A stretch of DNA of 64,000 nucleotides, taken from assembly GCA_963778675.1 (NCBI GenBank), contig CAVZVI010000011.1, positions 1,426,001 to 1,490,000 of the forward strand, in the 5' to 3' direction. The notes under the pieces were generated by a model. That model was not told the DNA's origin. It searched no databases and saw only the letters and a list, made by a program, of their open reading frames with translations. This document shows, piece by piece, positions 1 to 8,829 of the stretch. The stretch's first letter is position 1; the number at the start of each line of letters is the position of its first letter. The position numbers were made by a program, and so were the translations under genes. Origin of the DNA: CAWCDJ01 sp963778675 (GTDB lineage Bacteria; Acidobacteriota; Terriglobia; Bryobacterales; Bryobacteraceae).

Positions 1-200
1 CCGCCCAGCACGATGATCAGGTCGCAGCCCTCCGGCACTTCGCTGCGCGGGATGCCGGCCACGCCGTCGGCATAGAACGCGCTGTCCTCGTCCAGCCGTA
101 TGCCGACGCCGCGGCCGTGCAGCCATTCGATCAGCGCCGGCACGACTCCGGCGGCAGGGTCGGAGTTGGGCTTGGAAATGATCCCGACGGTCTTAATCAT
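1..200 (-). CDS. nadK: NAD kinase, N-terminal part (cut by window edge)
   Basis: NAD kinase phosphorylates NAD to NADP in the cytoplasm. Only the first 66 residues are inside the window. They start MIKTVGIISKPN and end DLIIVLGG, exactly where the family's GGDGT nucleotide-binding motif would continue. Between them lies the usual helix and the acidic strand LDEDSAFYA. The ATG at 200 overlaps the end of tlyA by 8 bases, so the two are translationally coupled. The tlyA-nadK order is common in bacteria. The assignment rests on the N-terminal fold pattern and on context; the catalytic core is not visible. Confidence 0.8.
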   Translation of the reverse strand, partial: MIKTVGIISKPNSDPAAGVVPALIEWLHGRGVGIRLDEDSAFYADGVAGIPRSEVPEGCDLIIVLG

Positions 201-915
201 GGGCATAGAGAAGGAACTCCTTGTTCCCTTCGGCGCCGAGAATCGGGCTCTCGATGATGTCGGTTTCGAATCCGAAGTGCCGCACGGCCTGGCTCACCCG
301 GTCGCAAACGGCCTGGTGGATTGCAGGATCGCGCACGATCCCGCCCTTGCCGACCTGGCCCTTACCTGCTTCGAACTGCGGTTTGATCAGTATAACCATT
401 TGCCCGCCGGCCCGTAACAACGGCACCGCGGCGGGAAGGATGAGGGTGACCGAGATGAAGCTGACGTCGCACGTGATCAGGTCGGCCGGCTCACCGATCT
501 CCTCGTATTTCAGCCCGCGCGCATTCACGCCCTCGTGCAGCACGACTCGCGGATCCGTCCGCAAACTCCAGGCCAGTTGCCCTGCACCGACATCCACGGC
601 GTGGACCCGGGCCGCGCCCGCCTGCAAAAGCGCGTCCGTGAATCCGCCGGTCGAGGAGCCGATGTCGAGGCAAACCTTCCCCGTTGGATCGATGGTGAAG
701 TGGCGGAGCGCCTCCGCGAGCTTGAGCCCGCCGCGGCTGACGTAGGGAGGGCGGGCGAGGACTTCGACGGGCGCGTCTGCCGGCACCGAGTGACCGGGCT
801 TGGTGGCTTTCTGCCCGCCTACAAGTACCTCGCCCGCCATGATGAGCGCCTGCGCCTTCTCCCGCGATTCGGCGAGCCCGCGCTCTACCATCAGCCGGTC
901 CAGCCGCAGTTTCAT
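193..915 (-). CDS. tlyA: TlyA family rRNA (cytidine-2'-O)-methyltransferase
   Basis: Members of this family 2'-O-methylate cytidines in 16S and/or 23S rRNA using SAM; several were first described as hemolysins. The 240-residue protein has an S4 RNA-binding domain at residues 1-60 (RLDRLMVERGLAESREKA). A FtsJ-like methyltransferase domain follows, with the SAM loop LDIGSSTGGFTDALL at about 83-97. The K-D-K-E pattern of FtsJ enzymes is present (K65 in SRGGLKL, D150 in TCDVSF, K178 in LIKPQFE). The length is typical. The gene overlaps ispA by 4 bases (ATGA) and nadK by 8, so it is internal to a tight operon. Confidence 0.95.
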   Translation of the reverse strand: MKLRLDRLMVERGLAESREKAQALIMAGEVLVGGQKATKPGHSVPADAPVEVLARPPYVSRGGLKLAEALRHFTIDPTGKVCLDIGSSTGGFTDALLQAGAARVHAVDVGAGQLAWSLRTDPRVVLHEGVNARGLKYEEIGEPADLITCDVSFISVTLILPAAVPLLRAGGQMVILIKPQFEAGKGQVGKGGIVRDPAIHQAVCDRVSQAVRHFGFETDIIESPILGAEGNKEFLLYAHD

Positions 916-1793
916 GACTTCCGCTGAACGATGAGATCCGCCAGCTCATGCAGCCGCGCCGCCCGGTCCCCGAACGCCTCCAGCACCTGGTGAGCACGGG
1001 TGCATTCATCCTCGGCCATCCGGCGCGAGGCTTCGAGACCATAAACTGCCGGAAACGTGATCTTCTGTTGCTGCGCGTCCTTGCCCGCCGTCTTGCCCAG
1101 GGCCTCCGACGACTCTTCCACATCCAGGATGTCGTCCACAATCTGGAATGCCAGCCCGACGTGCTCGCCATAGCAGGAAAGCGCTTCGTAGCGCGGCTCG
1201 TCCGCGCCTGCGTAGATCGCTCCCAGCCGCAGGCTGGCTCGCAGCAGCGCGCCCGTCTTCGCCCGGTGGATGGTTTCCAGCAGTTGTGCTTCGGGAGGCT
1301 TGCCTTCCCCTTCGAGATCCGCTACCTGCCCGCCGATCATGCCGCCGACCGTGCCCGACGCCGTCGCCAGTTCGGCGATCAGTCGTGCCCGCCGGTCGGC
1401 CGCCACCGGCAGCTTCGCAAGCACCTCGAACGCCAGCGTCAGCAGCGCATCGCCCGCCAGAATGGCCATGGCGTCGCCGAAGACCTTGTGATTGGTGAGC
1501 TTCCCGCGGCGGTAATCGTCGTTGTCGAGCGCCGGCAGATCGTCATGGATCAGCGAATAGGTATGGATCAGCTCGAGCGAGCAGGCGCACGCCGCCACAC
1601 CGTCGGGCGAATCGGAAACAGCGTTGGCGGCCTCGATGCAGAGGATCGGCCGGATGCGCTTACCGCCCGCGAACAGGCTGTAGCGCATGGCGCGATGAAT
1701 CGTCTCCGGGGGCGTCGTTTCCGGGGGGACCAGGCGGTCGAGTTCCGAATCCACCAGTCGTTGTTGCCGGGCGAGATAGTCGCGCAGGTTCAT
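912..1793 (-). CDS. ispA: Polyprenyl (farnesyl/geranylgeranyl) diphosphate synthase
   Basis: This enzyme condenses isopentenyl diphosphate with allylic diphosphates to make C15-C20 prenyl diphosphates for quinones and undecaprenyl carriers. It has 293 residues. The first aspartate-rich motif DDLPALDND lies at about 84-92 (DDx4D, the bacterial IspA type), preceded by GGKRIRP at 43-49. The second, QIVDDILD, lies near 215. The GKTAGKDAQQQKITF region is also typical. The start is 4 bases after the xseB stop and the end overlaps tlyA by 4 bases. The xseB-ispA pairing is widespread. Chain length cannot be settled from sequence alone. Confidence 0.92.
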   Translation of the reverse strand: MNLRDYLARQQRLVDSELDRLVPPETTPPETIHRAMRYSLFAGGKRIRPILCIEAANAVSDSPDGVAACACSLELIHTYSLIHDDLPALDNDDYRRGKLTNHKVFGDAMAILAGDALLTLAFEVLAKLPVAADRRARLIAELATASGTVGGMIGGQVADLEGEGKPPEAQLLETIHRAKTGALLRASLRLGAIYAGADEPRYEALSCYGEHVGLAFQIVDDILDVEESSEALGKTAGKDAQQQKITFPAVYGLEASRRMAEDECTRAHQVLEAFGDRAARLHELADLIVQRKS

Positions 1794-1797
1794 GCGG

Positions 1798-2049
1798 TCA
1801 GGATTTTTCCGGGCGGAAGGGTTCGGCGGCGAGTTTGCCCTCCTTGCGGATCAGCATCTCGACGCGGGTTTCGGCCTCTTCGAGCTGCTTGCGGCACGTC
1901 TCGCTGAGGTGCATGCCGCGCTCGAAGAGTTCCAGGGACCGCTCCAGGGAGAGATCGCCCCCCTCCAGTTCCTTGACGACCTTTTCCAACTCGTCGAGGC
2001 AGGATTCGAAAGTCTCCAGGGGCTTGGCTTCGGCCGGGTTGTCCGCCAT
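1798..2049 (-). CDS. xseB: Exodeoxyribonuclease VII small subunit
   Basis: XseB forms the multi-copy helical part of exonuclease VII, which degrades single-stranded DNA together with XseA. The protein has 83 residues. It shows the family pattern FESCLDELEKVVKELEGG, then LSLERSLELFERGMHL, then a second helix with CRKQLEEAE. The charged, all-helical composition and length are typical. It is the first gene of the xseB-ispA-tlyA-nadK run and starts 22 bases after the ADOP permease stop. No xseA is present in this window. Confidence 0.94.
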   Translation of the reverse strand: MADNPAEAKPLETFESCLDELEKVVKELEGGDLSLERSLELFERGMHLSETCRKQLEEAETRVEMLIRKEGKLAAEPFRPEKS

Positions 2050-2071
2050 CGCCTCATTCTAACAGGGCGCT

Positions 2072-4546
2072 TCACTCTTCCCGCAGCGCGGAAGCCGGAT
2101 CGATGCGGGCCGCGCGGCGCGCCGGCGGGGCAGCGCCGAGCAGCGCGCATAACAGGACCACTACGGTGGCCGCCGCCACCGACAGCGGATCGCGTGCCTG
2201 CACGCCAAACAGCAGGTGCGATGTGACCCGTAGCAGGAACCACGCCCCGAACAGACCTGCCGCCAGTCCCAAGCTCAATGCCGCCGCCATTGGACCGCAG
2301 ATGGCCCGGAGGATGTGCCGGAACCTCGCGCCAACCGCCACACGGATCCCGAGTTCCCGCCTGCGCTGCGCCACCGAATGAGCCAGGGACCCATAGAGCC
2401 CGACGGCCGCCAGCAGCACCGAGGCGATGCCGAAGAACCCAGAGAGCAGCGCCAGCAAACGTTCCTGCCACAGCGAGGTTTGGATCTCGTGTTCGATGGT
2501 CACCGCTTCGAGCAAGGGGACGGCCGGGGCAAGCTCCGCCGCAGTCTTCCGGACGGCGCTCATGATGGCGGCGGGCGGGCCCCAGGTCCGGACGTACAAC
2601 AGAGGCAGGAAGCTGTCCCTCGCAAAAACGTCGAGCTGCGGGTAGAACGTCGGCGGGTCCGGTTCCCGCAGGGAACGGTACTTCGCGGTACCCACGAGGC
2701 CCACAATCACGTAGGCAGGGGGCCGCGTTCCGTTGGTGCCCTGCACCATCAGCCGGCCGATAGGATTCTCACCCCGGAAAAAGAAGTCGGCAAAGGCGCG
2801 GTTCACCACGATGGGGAGGGGGATGCGTGGCTTCTCGACGGTCAGGTTCCGGCCGGCCAGCAGCGGAATGCCCATTGTCTCGAAGTAGCCAGGCTCGACC
2901 GCGTTGACGCTCGTGTTCAGGAAAGTCTTTGCAGGGAGCACCACTCCCTGCGGAGCAAGGGTGGTCTTGATCCCCACCGAGCGCATCACGCCGCGCGACG
3001 CGTACGCCGCCGAGCGCACACCGGGAAGGGCGACAACCCGGTCACGGAGGGCCGAATAGAACTCCCCGGCGCGCTGGGGTGTGTAACCCGCATCCGGGGG
3101 ATCGAAGGTGAACGACACCACGTGCTCGCGGTCAAAGCCGGGATCCATGCGATCGAGGTTGTGAAACGTGCGAAGCATCAGAACCGCCGCCGCCATTAGC
3201 ACCACGGAAAAGGCCGCCTGCAGGGCCACGGGGATAAGCCCCGCCGTGGCGCGGCTATAGCCCCGGCTGGCCCTCCACTCCGAGGCAAGCGAAACGCGCC
3301 ACGCCGGCAGCAGGCCGAATGTGAGCACGCAGAAGCCGGTCGCCGCGGCCAGAAAAAGCAGCACGCGCGCATCCGGCACGATCGTAAGAATCTGGGGGCT
3401 GCCGAACTGGCCGTAATCGCGTGGCGGCGGCAGCAGGCGGATCAACTGCGGCGACGCGACCCACGCAAATACCGCGCCCATCACCGCTCCCGGAACCGCC
3501 AGCAGCAGGTTTTCCGCCAGGAGTTGGCGCACCAGCCGCCACCTGCCGGCCCCCAGGGCGGAACGGATCGCCAGTTCCTGCCGCCGGGCCGCGGAACGGG
3601 CCAAAAGCAGCCCGGCCACATTCGCGCAGACCACCAGCAGCAGCAGAACGACGCCGCCCAGCAGCAGCCACAGCGCGCGCGAGAATTGATCCCGCAACTG
3701 CGACATTCCCCGGGCAGCAGATACGAACTGCAGCCGCGCGTCATCGCTCTGGATCTCTTTCTCGAGTTCGGCCGCCGATACAGGATTGGGGCCGTACAGA
3801 TTTTCCTCCCGGGCCTCACGCGCCCGGACGGTGCGCAACGGCGGAAGCAGCGCGGACGCGGCGTGGCCCGGGGTAACGCCCGGCTCCAACCGCAGCAGGA
3901 TCCGGAAACTGCCGCGCCGCCGGTTGCGCGGGTCGTGAATATCGAAACCGCTGAGGCGCGGGCTGGCGGCGACTGTCACCCGCACATCCGGCGCCCGGTC
4001 GAGATCGGAGCTGTGGAACTCGCGCGGCAGAATCCCTGCTATCGTGAACGGCGCGCCTTTTAGCCGGATCGTACGGCCGATTACGTCGCGGCGGCCCGCA
4101 AATTCCGACTGCCAGAACTGGTAGCTGAGAACCGCCGCTTCAGCCGTCTGCGGCAGGCGTCCCACGGCCGGCCGTATGCCTAGCTCGCTGAAGTAATTCG
4201 CCGACACCATCTGTACGATGGCGAGGCGCGCGGATCCACCCGCGGTAAGCGGCATCAGCTCGTCCTCGGACCACTCCTGTTCGGCGACGGCCGCCGAAAC
4301 CAGCGGACTCTTCGAGAACACGTCCTCGAAAGCAGGGTACGAAAAATAGGTATCCGGCCGGACCTGGTGCTCGCTGAGCGTCTCCGGCAGGAAGAGATTC
4401 CAGGGATTGCGGACCGGCAGCGGCTTCAGAATCAGTTCGTTGACGAGGCTGAAAACCAGGGTATCGGCGCCGATGCCCAGCGCCAGCAGCAGAATCACGA
4501 CAGCGCTGAAGAGCCGGTTTCGCCGAATCTGCCGAAGAAGATACAC
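2072..4546 (-). CDS. ADOP family ABC transporter permease, short N-terminus
   Basis: This is a MacB/FtsX-type membrane permease of the acidobacterial duplicated orphan permease group; its transported substrate is unknown. In 824 residues there are two FtsX halves. A first membrane segment (AVVILLLALGIGADTLVFSLV) is followed by a periplasmic MacB_PCD-like region. A triple-helix FtsX block begins near residue 280 (GGVVLLLLVVCANVAGLLLA). A second periplasmic region and C-terminal FtsX block end in ARIDPASALREE. It lacks the roughly 75-residue helical N-terminal region seen in the two other copies in this window. No MacB ATPase is adjacent. It lies 3 bases downstream of the Mrp ATPase gene on the same strand. 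Confidence 0.9.
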   Translation of the reverse strand: MYLLRQIRRNRLFSAVVILLLALGIGADTLVFSLVNELILKPLPVRNPWNLFLPETLSEHQVRPDTYFSYPAFEDVFSKSPLVSAAVAEQEWSEDELMPLTAGGSARLAIVQMVSANYFSELGIRPAVGRLPQTAEAAVLSYQFWQSEFAGRRDVIGRTIRLKGAPFTIAGILPREFHSSDLDRAPDVRVTVAASPRLSGFDIHDPRNRRRGSFRILLRLEPGVTPGHAASALLPPLRTVRAREAREENLYGPNPVSAAELEKEIQSDDARLQFVSAARGMSQLRDQFSRALWLLLGGVVLLLLVVCANVAGLLLARSAARRQELAIRSALGAGRWRLVRQLLAENLLLAVPGAVMGAVFAWVASPQLIRLLPPPRDYGQFGSPQILTIVPDARVLLFLAAATGFCVLTFGLLPAWRVSLASEWRASRGYSRATAGLIPVALQAAFSVVLMAAAVLMLRTFHNLDRMDPGFDREHVVSFTFDPPDAGYTPQRAGEFYSALRDRVVALPGVRSAAYASRGVMRSVGIKTTLAPQGVVLPAKTFLNTSVNAVEPGYFETMGIPLLAGRNLTVEKPRIPLPIVVNRAFADFFFRGENPIGRLMVQGTNGTRPPAYVIVGLVGTAKYRSLREPDPPTFYPQLDVFARDSFLPLLYVRTWGPPAAIMSAVRKTAAELAPAVPLLEAVTIEHEIQTSLWQERLLALLSGFFGIASVLLAAVGLYGSLAHSVAQRRRELGIRVAVGARFRHILRAICGPMAAALSLGLAAGLFGAWFLLRVTSHLLFGVQARDPLSVAAATVVVLLCALLGAAPPARRAARIDPASALREE

Positions 4547-4549
4547 TCC

Positions 4550-5374
4550 CTACTCGCCGATTTCGATCTTGGGGCCTTCCTCCCGCGCCGCTTCCTCGCT
4601 CCGGGCCACGGTATTCCGCGCCAGTTCCAGAAACGCCTCTCCCTCGCCCTTGCGCAGCACGATCGGGCTCCCCGAATCGCCGCCGATCCGCACCTTCGGA
4701 TCGAGGGGCAGTTCGGCCAGGAAGTTCACCTGCATCTCTTCCGCTGTCCGCCTGCCGCCGCCGTAGCTGAAGACATCGATGCGCTCGTGGCAGTGCGGAC
4801 AGTTGAGAAAGCTCATGTTCTCGACGATCCCCAGGATCGGCACCCGCACCTGGTGAAACATGTGGATCGCCTTACGGGCGTCCTCGAGCGACACGTCGGA
4901 AGGAGTCGTCACGACGATCGCACCCGTGATCGGCGCCGTCTGGATCAGCGAAAGCTGTACGTCGCCGGTGCCCGGAGGGAGGTCGATCACCAGGTAATCG
5001 AGCTCGCCCCAATCGACACCGCGCAGAAACTGCTGGATCACGCTGTGGAGCATCGGCCCGCGCCATACCAGGGGCTTGTCTCCCGGGTTCAGAAAGCCCA
5101 TTGACATGAGTTTCACGCCGAACTGATCGAGCGGCTGGATGCGTTCGCCGAATGCCATCGGGGTGCGGTTGATTCCCATCATCAGGGGAACATTGGGGCC
5201 GTAAACGTCAGCATCCATGAGCCCGGCCCGGTAGCCGAGTGACGCCAGTCCCACGGCCAGGTTGACCGCCACCGTGGTCTTGCCGACGCCACCCTTCCCG
5301 GAGCCGACAGCGATCAGGTTCTTCACACCGGCGATAGGCAACTTGGGCATCTGGCCCGGTTGGTTGGGAGTCAT
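4550..5374 (-). CDS. Mrp/ApbC-type P-loop ATPase (iron-sulfur cluster carrier)
   Basis: Mrp/ApbC proteins bind and transfer Fe-S clusters in an ATPase-dependent way. The 274-residue reading begins MTPNQPGQMPKLP. It has the deviant Walker A GSGKGGVGKTT at about 24-34, the switch-like VIDLPPGTGD, and the cluster-binding C-x-x-C of NCPHCHE. The N-terminal DUF59 domain of many Mrp proteins is missing. The frame stays open a further 1 kb upstream, but that part is antisense to the phosphorylase gene and carries no recognisable sequence. The ATG at 5374 starts the conserved region and is preferred. It is followed after 3 bases by the ADOP permease. Confidence 0.93.
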   Translation of the reverse strand: MTPNQPGQMPKLPIAGVKNLIAVGSGKGGVGKTTVAVNLAVGLASLGYRAGLMDADVYGPNVPLMMGINRTPMAFGERIQPLDQFGVKLMSMGFLNPGDKPLVWRGPMLHSVIQQFLRGVDWGELDYLVIDLPPGTGDVQLSLIQTAPITGAIVVTTPSDVSLEDARKAIHMFHQVRVPILGIVENMSFLNCPHCHERIDVFSYGGGRRTAEEMQVNFLAELPLDPKVRIGGDSGSPIVLRKGEGEAFLELARNTVARSEEAAREEGPKIEIGE

Positions 5375-5446
5375 CGCCTCTATCCTAGCAGCAACGCCCG
5401 CGAGGTCACCCGCGAATCGCGACTCCCCTAAAAGATCCCCTTTACT

Positions 5447-5475
5447 TTCAACCTGTTGGAATGCTACGCTAAACT
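5447..5475 (+). promoter_or_regulatory. Promoter of the nucleoside salvage operon (leaderless)
   Basis: A TTCAAC -35-like box at 5447-5452 and a TAAACT -10 box at 5470-5475 are separated by 17 bases. The ATG of the phosphorylase begins only 7 bases after the -10 box. The expected transcription start therefore falls on or next to the start codon, and no Shine-Dalgarno sequence is present. Inferred from spacing; not proven. Confidence 0.55.
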
Positions 5476-5482
5476 TCTCATA

Positions 5483-6790
5483 ATGCGCACAGTTGACTTG
5501 ATCCAGCGGAAACGCGACGGTGAAGAACTCGCTCCAGAAGAGATCGAGTTTCTGGTAGAGGGATATACGCGAGGCGAAATCCCGGACTATCAGATTTCGG
5601 CCTTTCTGATGGCCACCTACTTTTCCGGCATGACCGACCGCGAAGTCGGCCGCCTCACTGAGTTCATGCTGCGTTCCGGCGACACCGTGGATCTTTCCGC
5701 GATCCCGGGCGTCAAAGTGGACAAACACTCGACGGGCGGCGTCGGCGACAAGACCAGCTTCATCGTGGCGCCGTTGGCCGCCGCCGCGGGCGTGGTGGTG
5801 CCGATGATGTCGGGCCGTTCGCTCGGCCATACCGGCGGCACCCTCGATAAGCTCGAGTCCATTCCCGGTTTCCGCACCGACCTGAGCCAGGACGAGTTCA
5901 AAGCGCAGCTCGCCGAACTCGGCCTCTGCTTCATCGGACAGAGCGACCGGCTTGCCCCGGCGGACCGCAAACTCTACGCGCTGCGCGATGTTACTGGAAC
6001 CGTGGAATCGATCCCCCTGATCTCCTCTTCGATCATGTCGAAGAAGCTGGCCGAGGGCGTCGACGCGCTGGTCCTCGACGTAAAAGTCGGCAACGGGGCG
6101 TTCATGAAGAAGCAGGTGGACGCGCGCCGTCTCGCACAAACCATGGTGGCCATCGGCCGGCGGATGGATAAGAAGGTTCGCGCGCTGATCACCGACATGA
6201 ACCAGCCGCTCGGCTACGCCATCGGCAACGCTCTCGAGATCATGGAGGCCTCCCAAACCCTGCAGAACGCCGGGCCCGACGATCTCACCAAGCTCTCGCT
6301 CGAGCTCGCGGCTCACATGATCCACCTCGGCAAAAAGGCAGATTCCCTCGAAGAGGCACGCCGCACGGCGGAGCGCCACCTCGTGGATGGCTCGGCCTAC
6401 AAGAAATTCAAACAGGTGGTGGCGGCGCAGGGCGGAAACGCGCAGGCGCTCGACAAGTTCGAACTGTTGCCCAATGCCACCGGCATGCGCGAAATCTCCT
6501 CGCCACGCTCCGGTTATGTGACCTCGATCGACGCCGGCGATATCGGAATCGCATCCAACATGATCGGCGCGGGCCGCGACAAGAAGGACGATCCGATCGA
6601 TCCCGCGGTCGGTATCATCCTGGAAGTGAAAGCCGGCGAAAAGGTGGATGCCGGCTCCGTGCTGTGCCGTGTGTACTACACCAAGGAAGACCGCGTCGAA
6701 GAGGCCGCCGACATGGTGGAGGATGCCTTCCGCATCTCCTCGCAGAAGCCCGATGAGCGCAGCCTGATTCTGGAAGTGGTAGGAGTTTAA
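5483..6790 (+). CDS. deoA: Pyrimidine-nucleoside / thymidine phosphorylase
   Basis: The enzyme cleaves thymidine, deoxyuridine or uridine with phosphate to give the base and (deoxy)ribose-1-phosphate. The protein has 435 residues. The glycosyltransferase family 3 N-terminal helices lead into KVDKHSTGGVGDKT (phosphate site) and the signature SGRSLGHTGGTLDKLE. The C-terminal domain has DPAVGIILEVKAGEKVD. The ATG at 5483 matches the family N-terminus (MRTVDLIQRKRDG); an in-frame ATG 27 bases upstream is not needed. It leads a salvage operon and its stop overlaps the transporter ATG by one base (TAATG). Whether it prefers thymidine alone or pyrimidines broadly cannot be told here. Confidence 0.95.
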   Translation: MRTVDLIQRKRDGEELAPEEIEFLVEGYTRGEIPDYQISAFLMATYFSGMTDREVGRLTEFMLRSGDTVDLSAIPGVKVDKHSTGGVGDKTSFIVAPLAAAAGVVVPMMSGRSLGHTGGTLDKLESIPGFRTDLSQDEFKAQLAELGLCFIGQSDRLAPADRKLYALRDVTGTVESIPLISSSIMSKKLAEGVDALVLDVKVGNGAFMKKQVDARRLAQTMVAIGRRMDKKVRALITDMNQPLGYAIGNALEIMEASQTLQNAGPDDLTKLSLELAAHMIHLGKKADSLEEARRTAERHLVDGSAYKKFKQVVAAQGGNAQALDKFELLPNATGMREISSPRSGYVTSIDAGDIGIASNMIGAGRDKKDDPIDPAVGIILEVKAGEKVDAGSVLCRVYYTKEDRVEEAADMVEDAFRISSQKPDERSLILEVVGV

Positions 6791-8016
6791 TGGGCCGGTT
6801 CACCGGGCTGCTCGGGCTCCTGGTCATTTTGGGCGCGGCCTGGCTCTTCTCCAGCCACAAACGGGCAATCAAGCTGCGGATCATCGCGTGGGGCCTCGGA
6901 CTGCAGTTTGCGTTCGCGCTCCTGGTGCTCAAGACCGATTTCGGCAAACTGTTTCAGGCCATCGGCGCGGGCGTGAACGCCATGCTGTCGTACACGGAGG
7001 CCGGCAGCGCCTTCGTCTTCGGCGACCAGTTAGGCCGCGGCACCGGGCCGTACGGCGTCATCTTCGCTTTTCAGGTGCTGCCCATCGTCATCTTCATCGC
7101 GTCGTTCTTCTCCATTCTGTATTACCTCGGCGTCATGCAATGGATCGTGCGCGGCATGGCCATCGGGATGCAAAAGGTGATGGGCGTGAGCGGCGCCGAA
7201 TCGCTCAACGTGGCGGCCAGCATCTTCATGGGACAGACCGAAGCGCCCCTGACCATCCGCCCGTTCCTCGCCGGACTCACCGAGTCGGAGCTGTTCACCA
7301 TCATGGCCAGCGGCATGGCGCACGTCTCCGGATCGGTGATGGCGGCCTACGTCAAGATCGCCGGCGTGCAGATCCAGCACCTGCTGACCGCCGTCATCAT
7401 GACCGCCCCGGCCACCATCATGCTCTCGAAGATCTTCATCCCCGAAACCGGGAAGCCGGTAACGGCGGGGAAAGTGGAGGTCAAGATCGAGAAGACCGCG
7501 GTGAACGTGATCGACGCGGCGGCGCAGGGCGCGGGCGACGGCCTGCACCTGGCGTTGAATATCGCCGGAATGCTGATCGCGTTCCTGGCGCTCATCGCCA
7601 TGGCCAACGGAATTCTGAGCGCGTTGCACGGCCTGCCCTTTATGGGATGGCTGCCGGTGTCCCTCGAAAAGATCTTCGGCATCGTCTTTGCTCCGGTCGC
7701 GTGGCTGCTGGGCGTGCCCTGGAAAGACGCCTCCACCATCGGCGACCTGCTGGGCACGCGGCTGGTACTCAACGAATTCGTCGCGTTTCTGAAACTCGGG
7801 CCCATGAAAGCGACCCTCGATCCGCGGTCGTTCACCATCGCGACTTACGCACTGTGCGGGTTCGCCAACTTCAGTTCCATCGCCATCCAGATCGGCGGCA
7901 TCGGCGCCCTGGCGCCCAACCGCAAATCGGACCTGGCGCGGCTGGGTTTGCGGGCGGTAGCCGCCGGTACGATGGCTAATTTCATGTCGGCCTGCATCGC
8001 CGGAATGTTGCTGTGA
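6790..8016 (+). CDS. nupC: Concentrative nucleoside transporter (NupC/CNT family)
   Basis: An inner-membrane cation-coupled nucleoside importer of 408 residues with many membrane segments. CNT motifs are clear: GQTEAPLTIRPFL in the first substrate-binding hairpin, LVLNEFVAF in the second, and the C-terminal YALCGFANFSSIAIQIGG. It sits between the phosphorylase (1-base overlap) and the purine phosphorylase (4-base overlap). Import and phosphorolysis are therefore made from one message. Confidence 0.95.
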   Translation: MGRFTGLLGLLVILGAAWLFSSHKRAIKLRIIAWGLGLQFAFALLVLKTDFGKLFQAIGAGVNAMLSYTEAGSAFVFGDQLGRGTGPYGVIFAFQVLPIVIFIASFFSILYYLGVMQWIVRGMAIGMQKVMGVSGAESLNVAASIFMGQTEAPLTIRPFLAGLTESELFTIMASGMAHVSGSVMAAYVKIAGVQIQHLLTAVIMTAPATIMLSKIFIPETGKPVTAGKVEVKIEKTAVNVIDAAAQGAGDGLHLALNIAGMLIAFLALIAMANGILSALHGLPFMGWLPVSLEKIFGIVFAPVAWLLGVPWKDASTIGDLLGTRLVLNEFVAFLKLGPMKATLDPRSFTIATYALCGFANFSSIAIQIGGIGALAPNRKSDLARLGLRAVAAGTMANFMSACIAGMLL

Positions 8017-8829
8017 CGGAAGAAGCCAAGAGGTACATCGAGAGCCGCACGGAGTTGCGGCCGTCCATCGGCGTGGTGCTCGGCAGCGGCCTGGGCGCAT
8101 TCGCCGATGAACTGAGCGAGCGCGTGGACATCCCCTACGCCGGAATTCCCGGCTGGCCGGCATCCACCGCCGTCGGGCACGCCGGCAAGCTCATCCTGGG
8201 CAAACTCGGCGCCCTCGCCGTGGCCGTGATGTCCGGGCGCGCGCACCTCTATGAAGGCAATACGCCGGCGCAATCGACCTATGGCGTGCGCGTGCTGCGG
8301 CAACTGGGCGTCGATTCCATGGTGTTTACGAACGCCGCGGGCGGCATCAACCTCATGCTGGAACGCGGCGGCCTGGTGCTTGATCTCCGACCACATCAAT
8401 CTGCAGGGATCGAACCCGCTGGTCGGTCCGAACGACGATTCGCTGGGGCCGCGATTCCCCGATATGTCGGATGCCTATTCCCGCTGCTGCCGGGAGATCG
8501 CCAAACAGGTCGCGTCGGAACTCTGCATTCCTATGACCGAGGGCGTTTACGCCGCGATGCTCGGCCCTTCCTACGAGACGCCCGCCGAAATCCGCTTTCT
8601 GCGCGTGATCGGCGCGGACGTCGTCGGGATGTCCACCGCCCAGGAAGTGATCGTGGCCAATCACATGGGGATGAAGGTGCTGGGCATCTCGTGCGTGACC
8701 AACATGGCCGCGGGCATCCTTCCCCAGAAGATCAACCACGAAGAGGTCCTCGAGACCGGGGCGATGGTGCGCGATACCCTGGTGCGTTTCCTGAAAGCCC
8801 TGCTGCCGCGGTTGGCGGAGGCATCGTGA
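8013..8829 (+). pseudogene. Purine-nucleoside phosphorylase, one frameshift
   Basis: The enzyme would phosphorolyse inosine/guanosine. The first frame runs from 8013 with GVVLGSGLGAFADEL, GHAGKLILGKLG, MSGRAHLYEG and NAAGGINLMLERGGLVL. The conserved sequence then continues in the +1 frame as ISDHINLQGSNPLVG, then EGVYAAMLGPSYETPAEIR, GMSTAQEV and CVTNMAAGI, to the TGA at 8829. Removing one T at 8380-8381 (GTGCTTGATC to GTGCTGATC) restores a single frame of about 271 residues of the usual family length. No other damage is visible. This looks like a recent mutation or a sequence error rather than a decayed gene. The stop overlaps the GTG of the next gene. Confidence 0.88.

Noticed and set aside
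5375..6379. A 335-codon upstream extension of the Mrp ATPase frame
   Set aside because: It is antisense to the well-supported pyrimidine phosphorylase, has no recognisable sequence, and the Mrp family start fits ATG 5374.
6888..7979. A 363-codon open frame inside the CNT transporter gene
   Set aside because: Arg/His-rich composition typical of a wrong frame in GC-rich DNA; the overlapping transporter frame has clear family motifs.
8376..8384. Programmed +1 frameshift at GTG-CTT-GAT in purine phosphorylase
   Set aside because: CTT can slip +1 in prfB, but there is no stop codon in the A site or upstream Shine-Dalgarno-like stimulator, and six other insertions here lack CTT.
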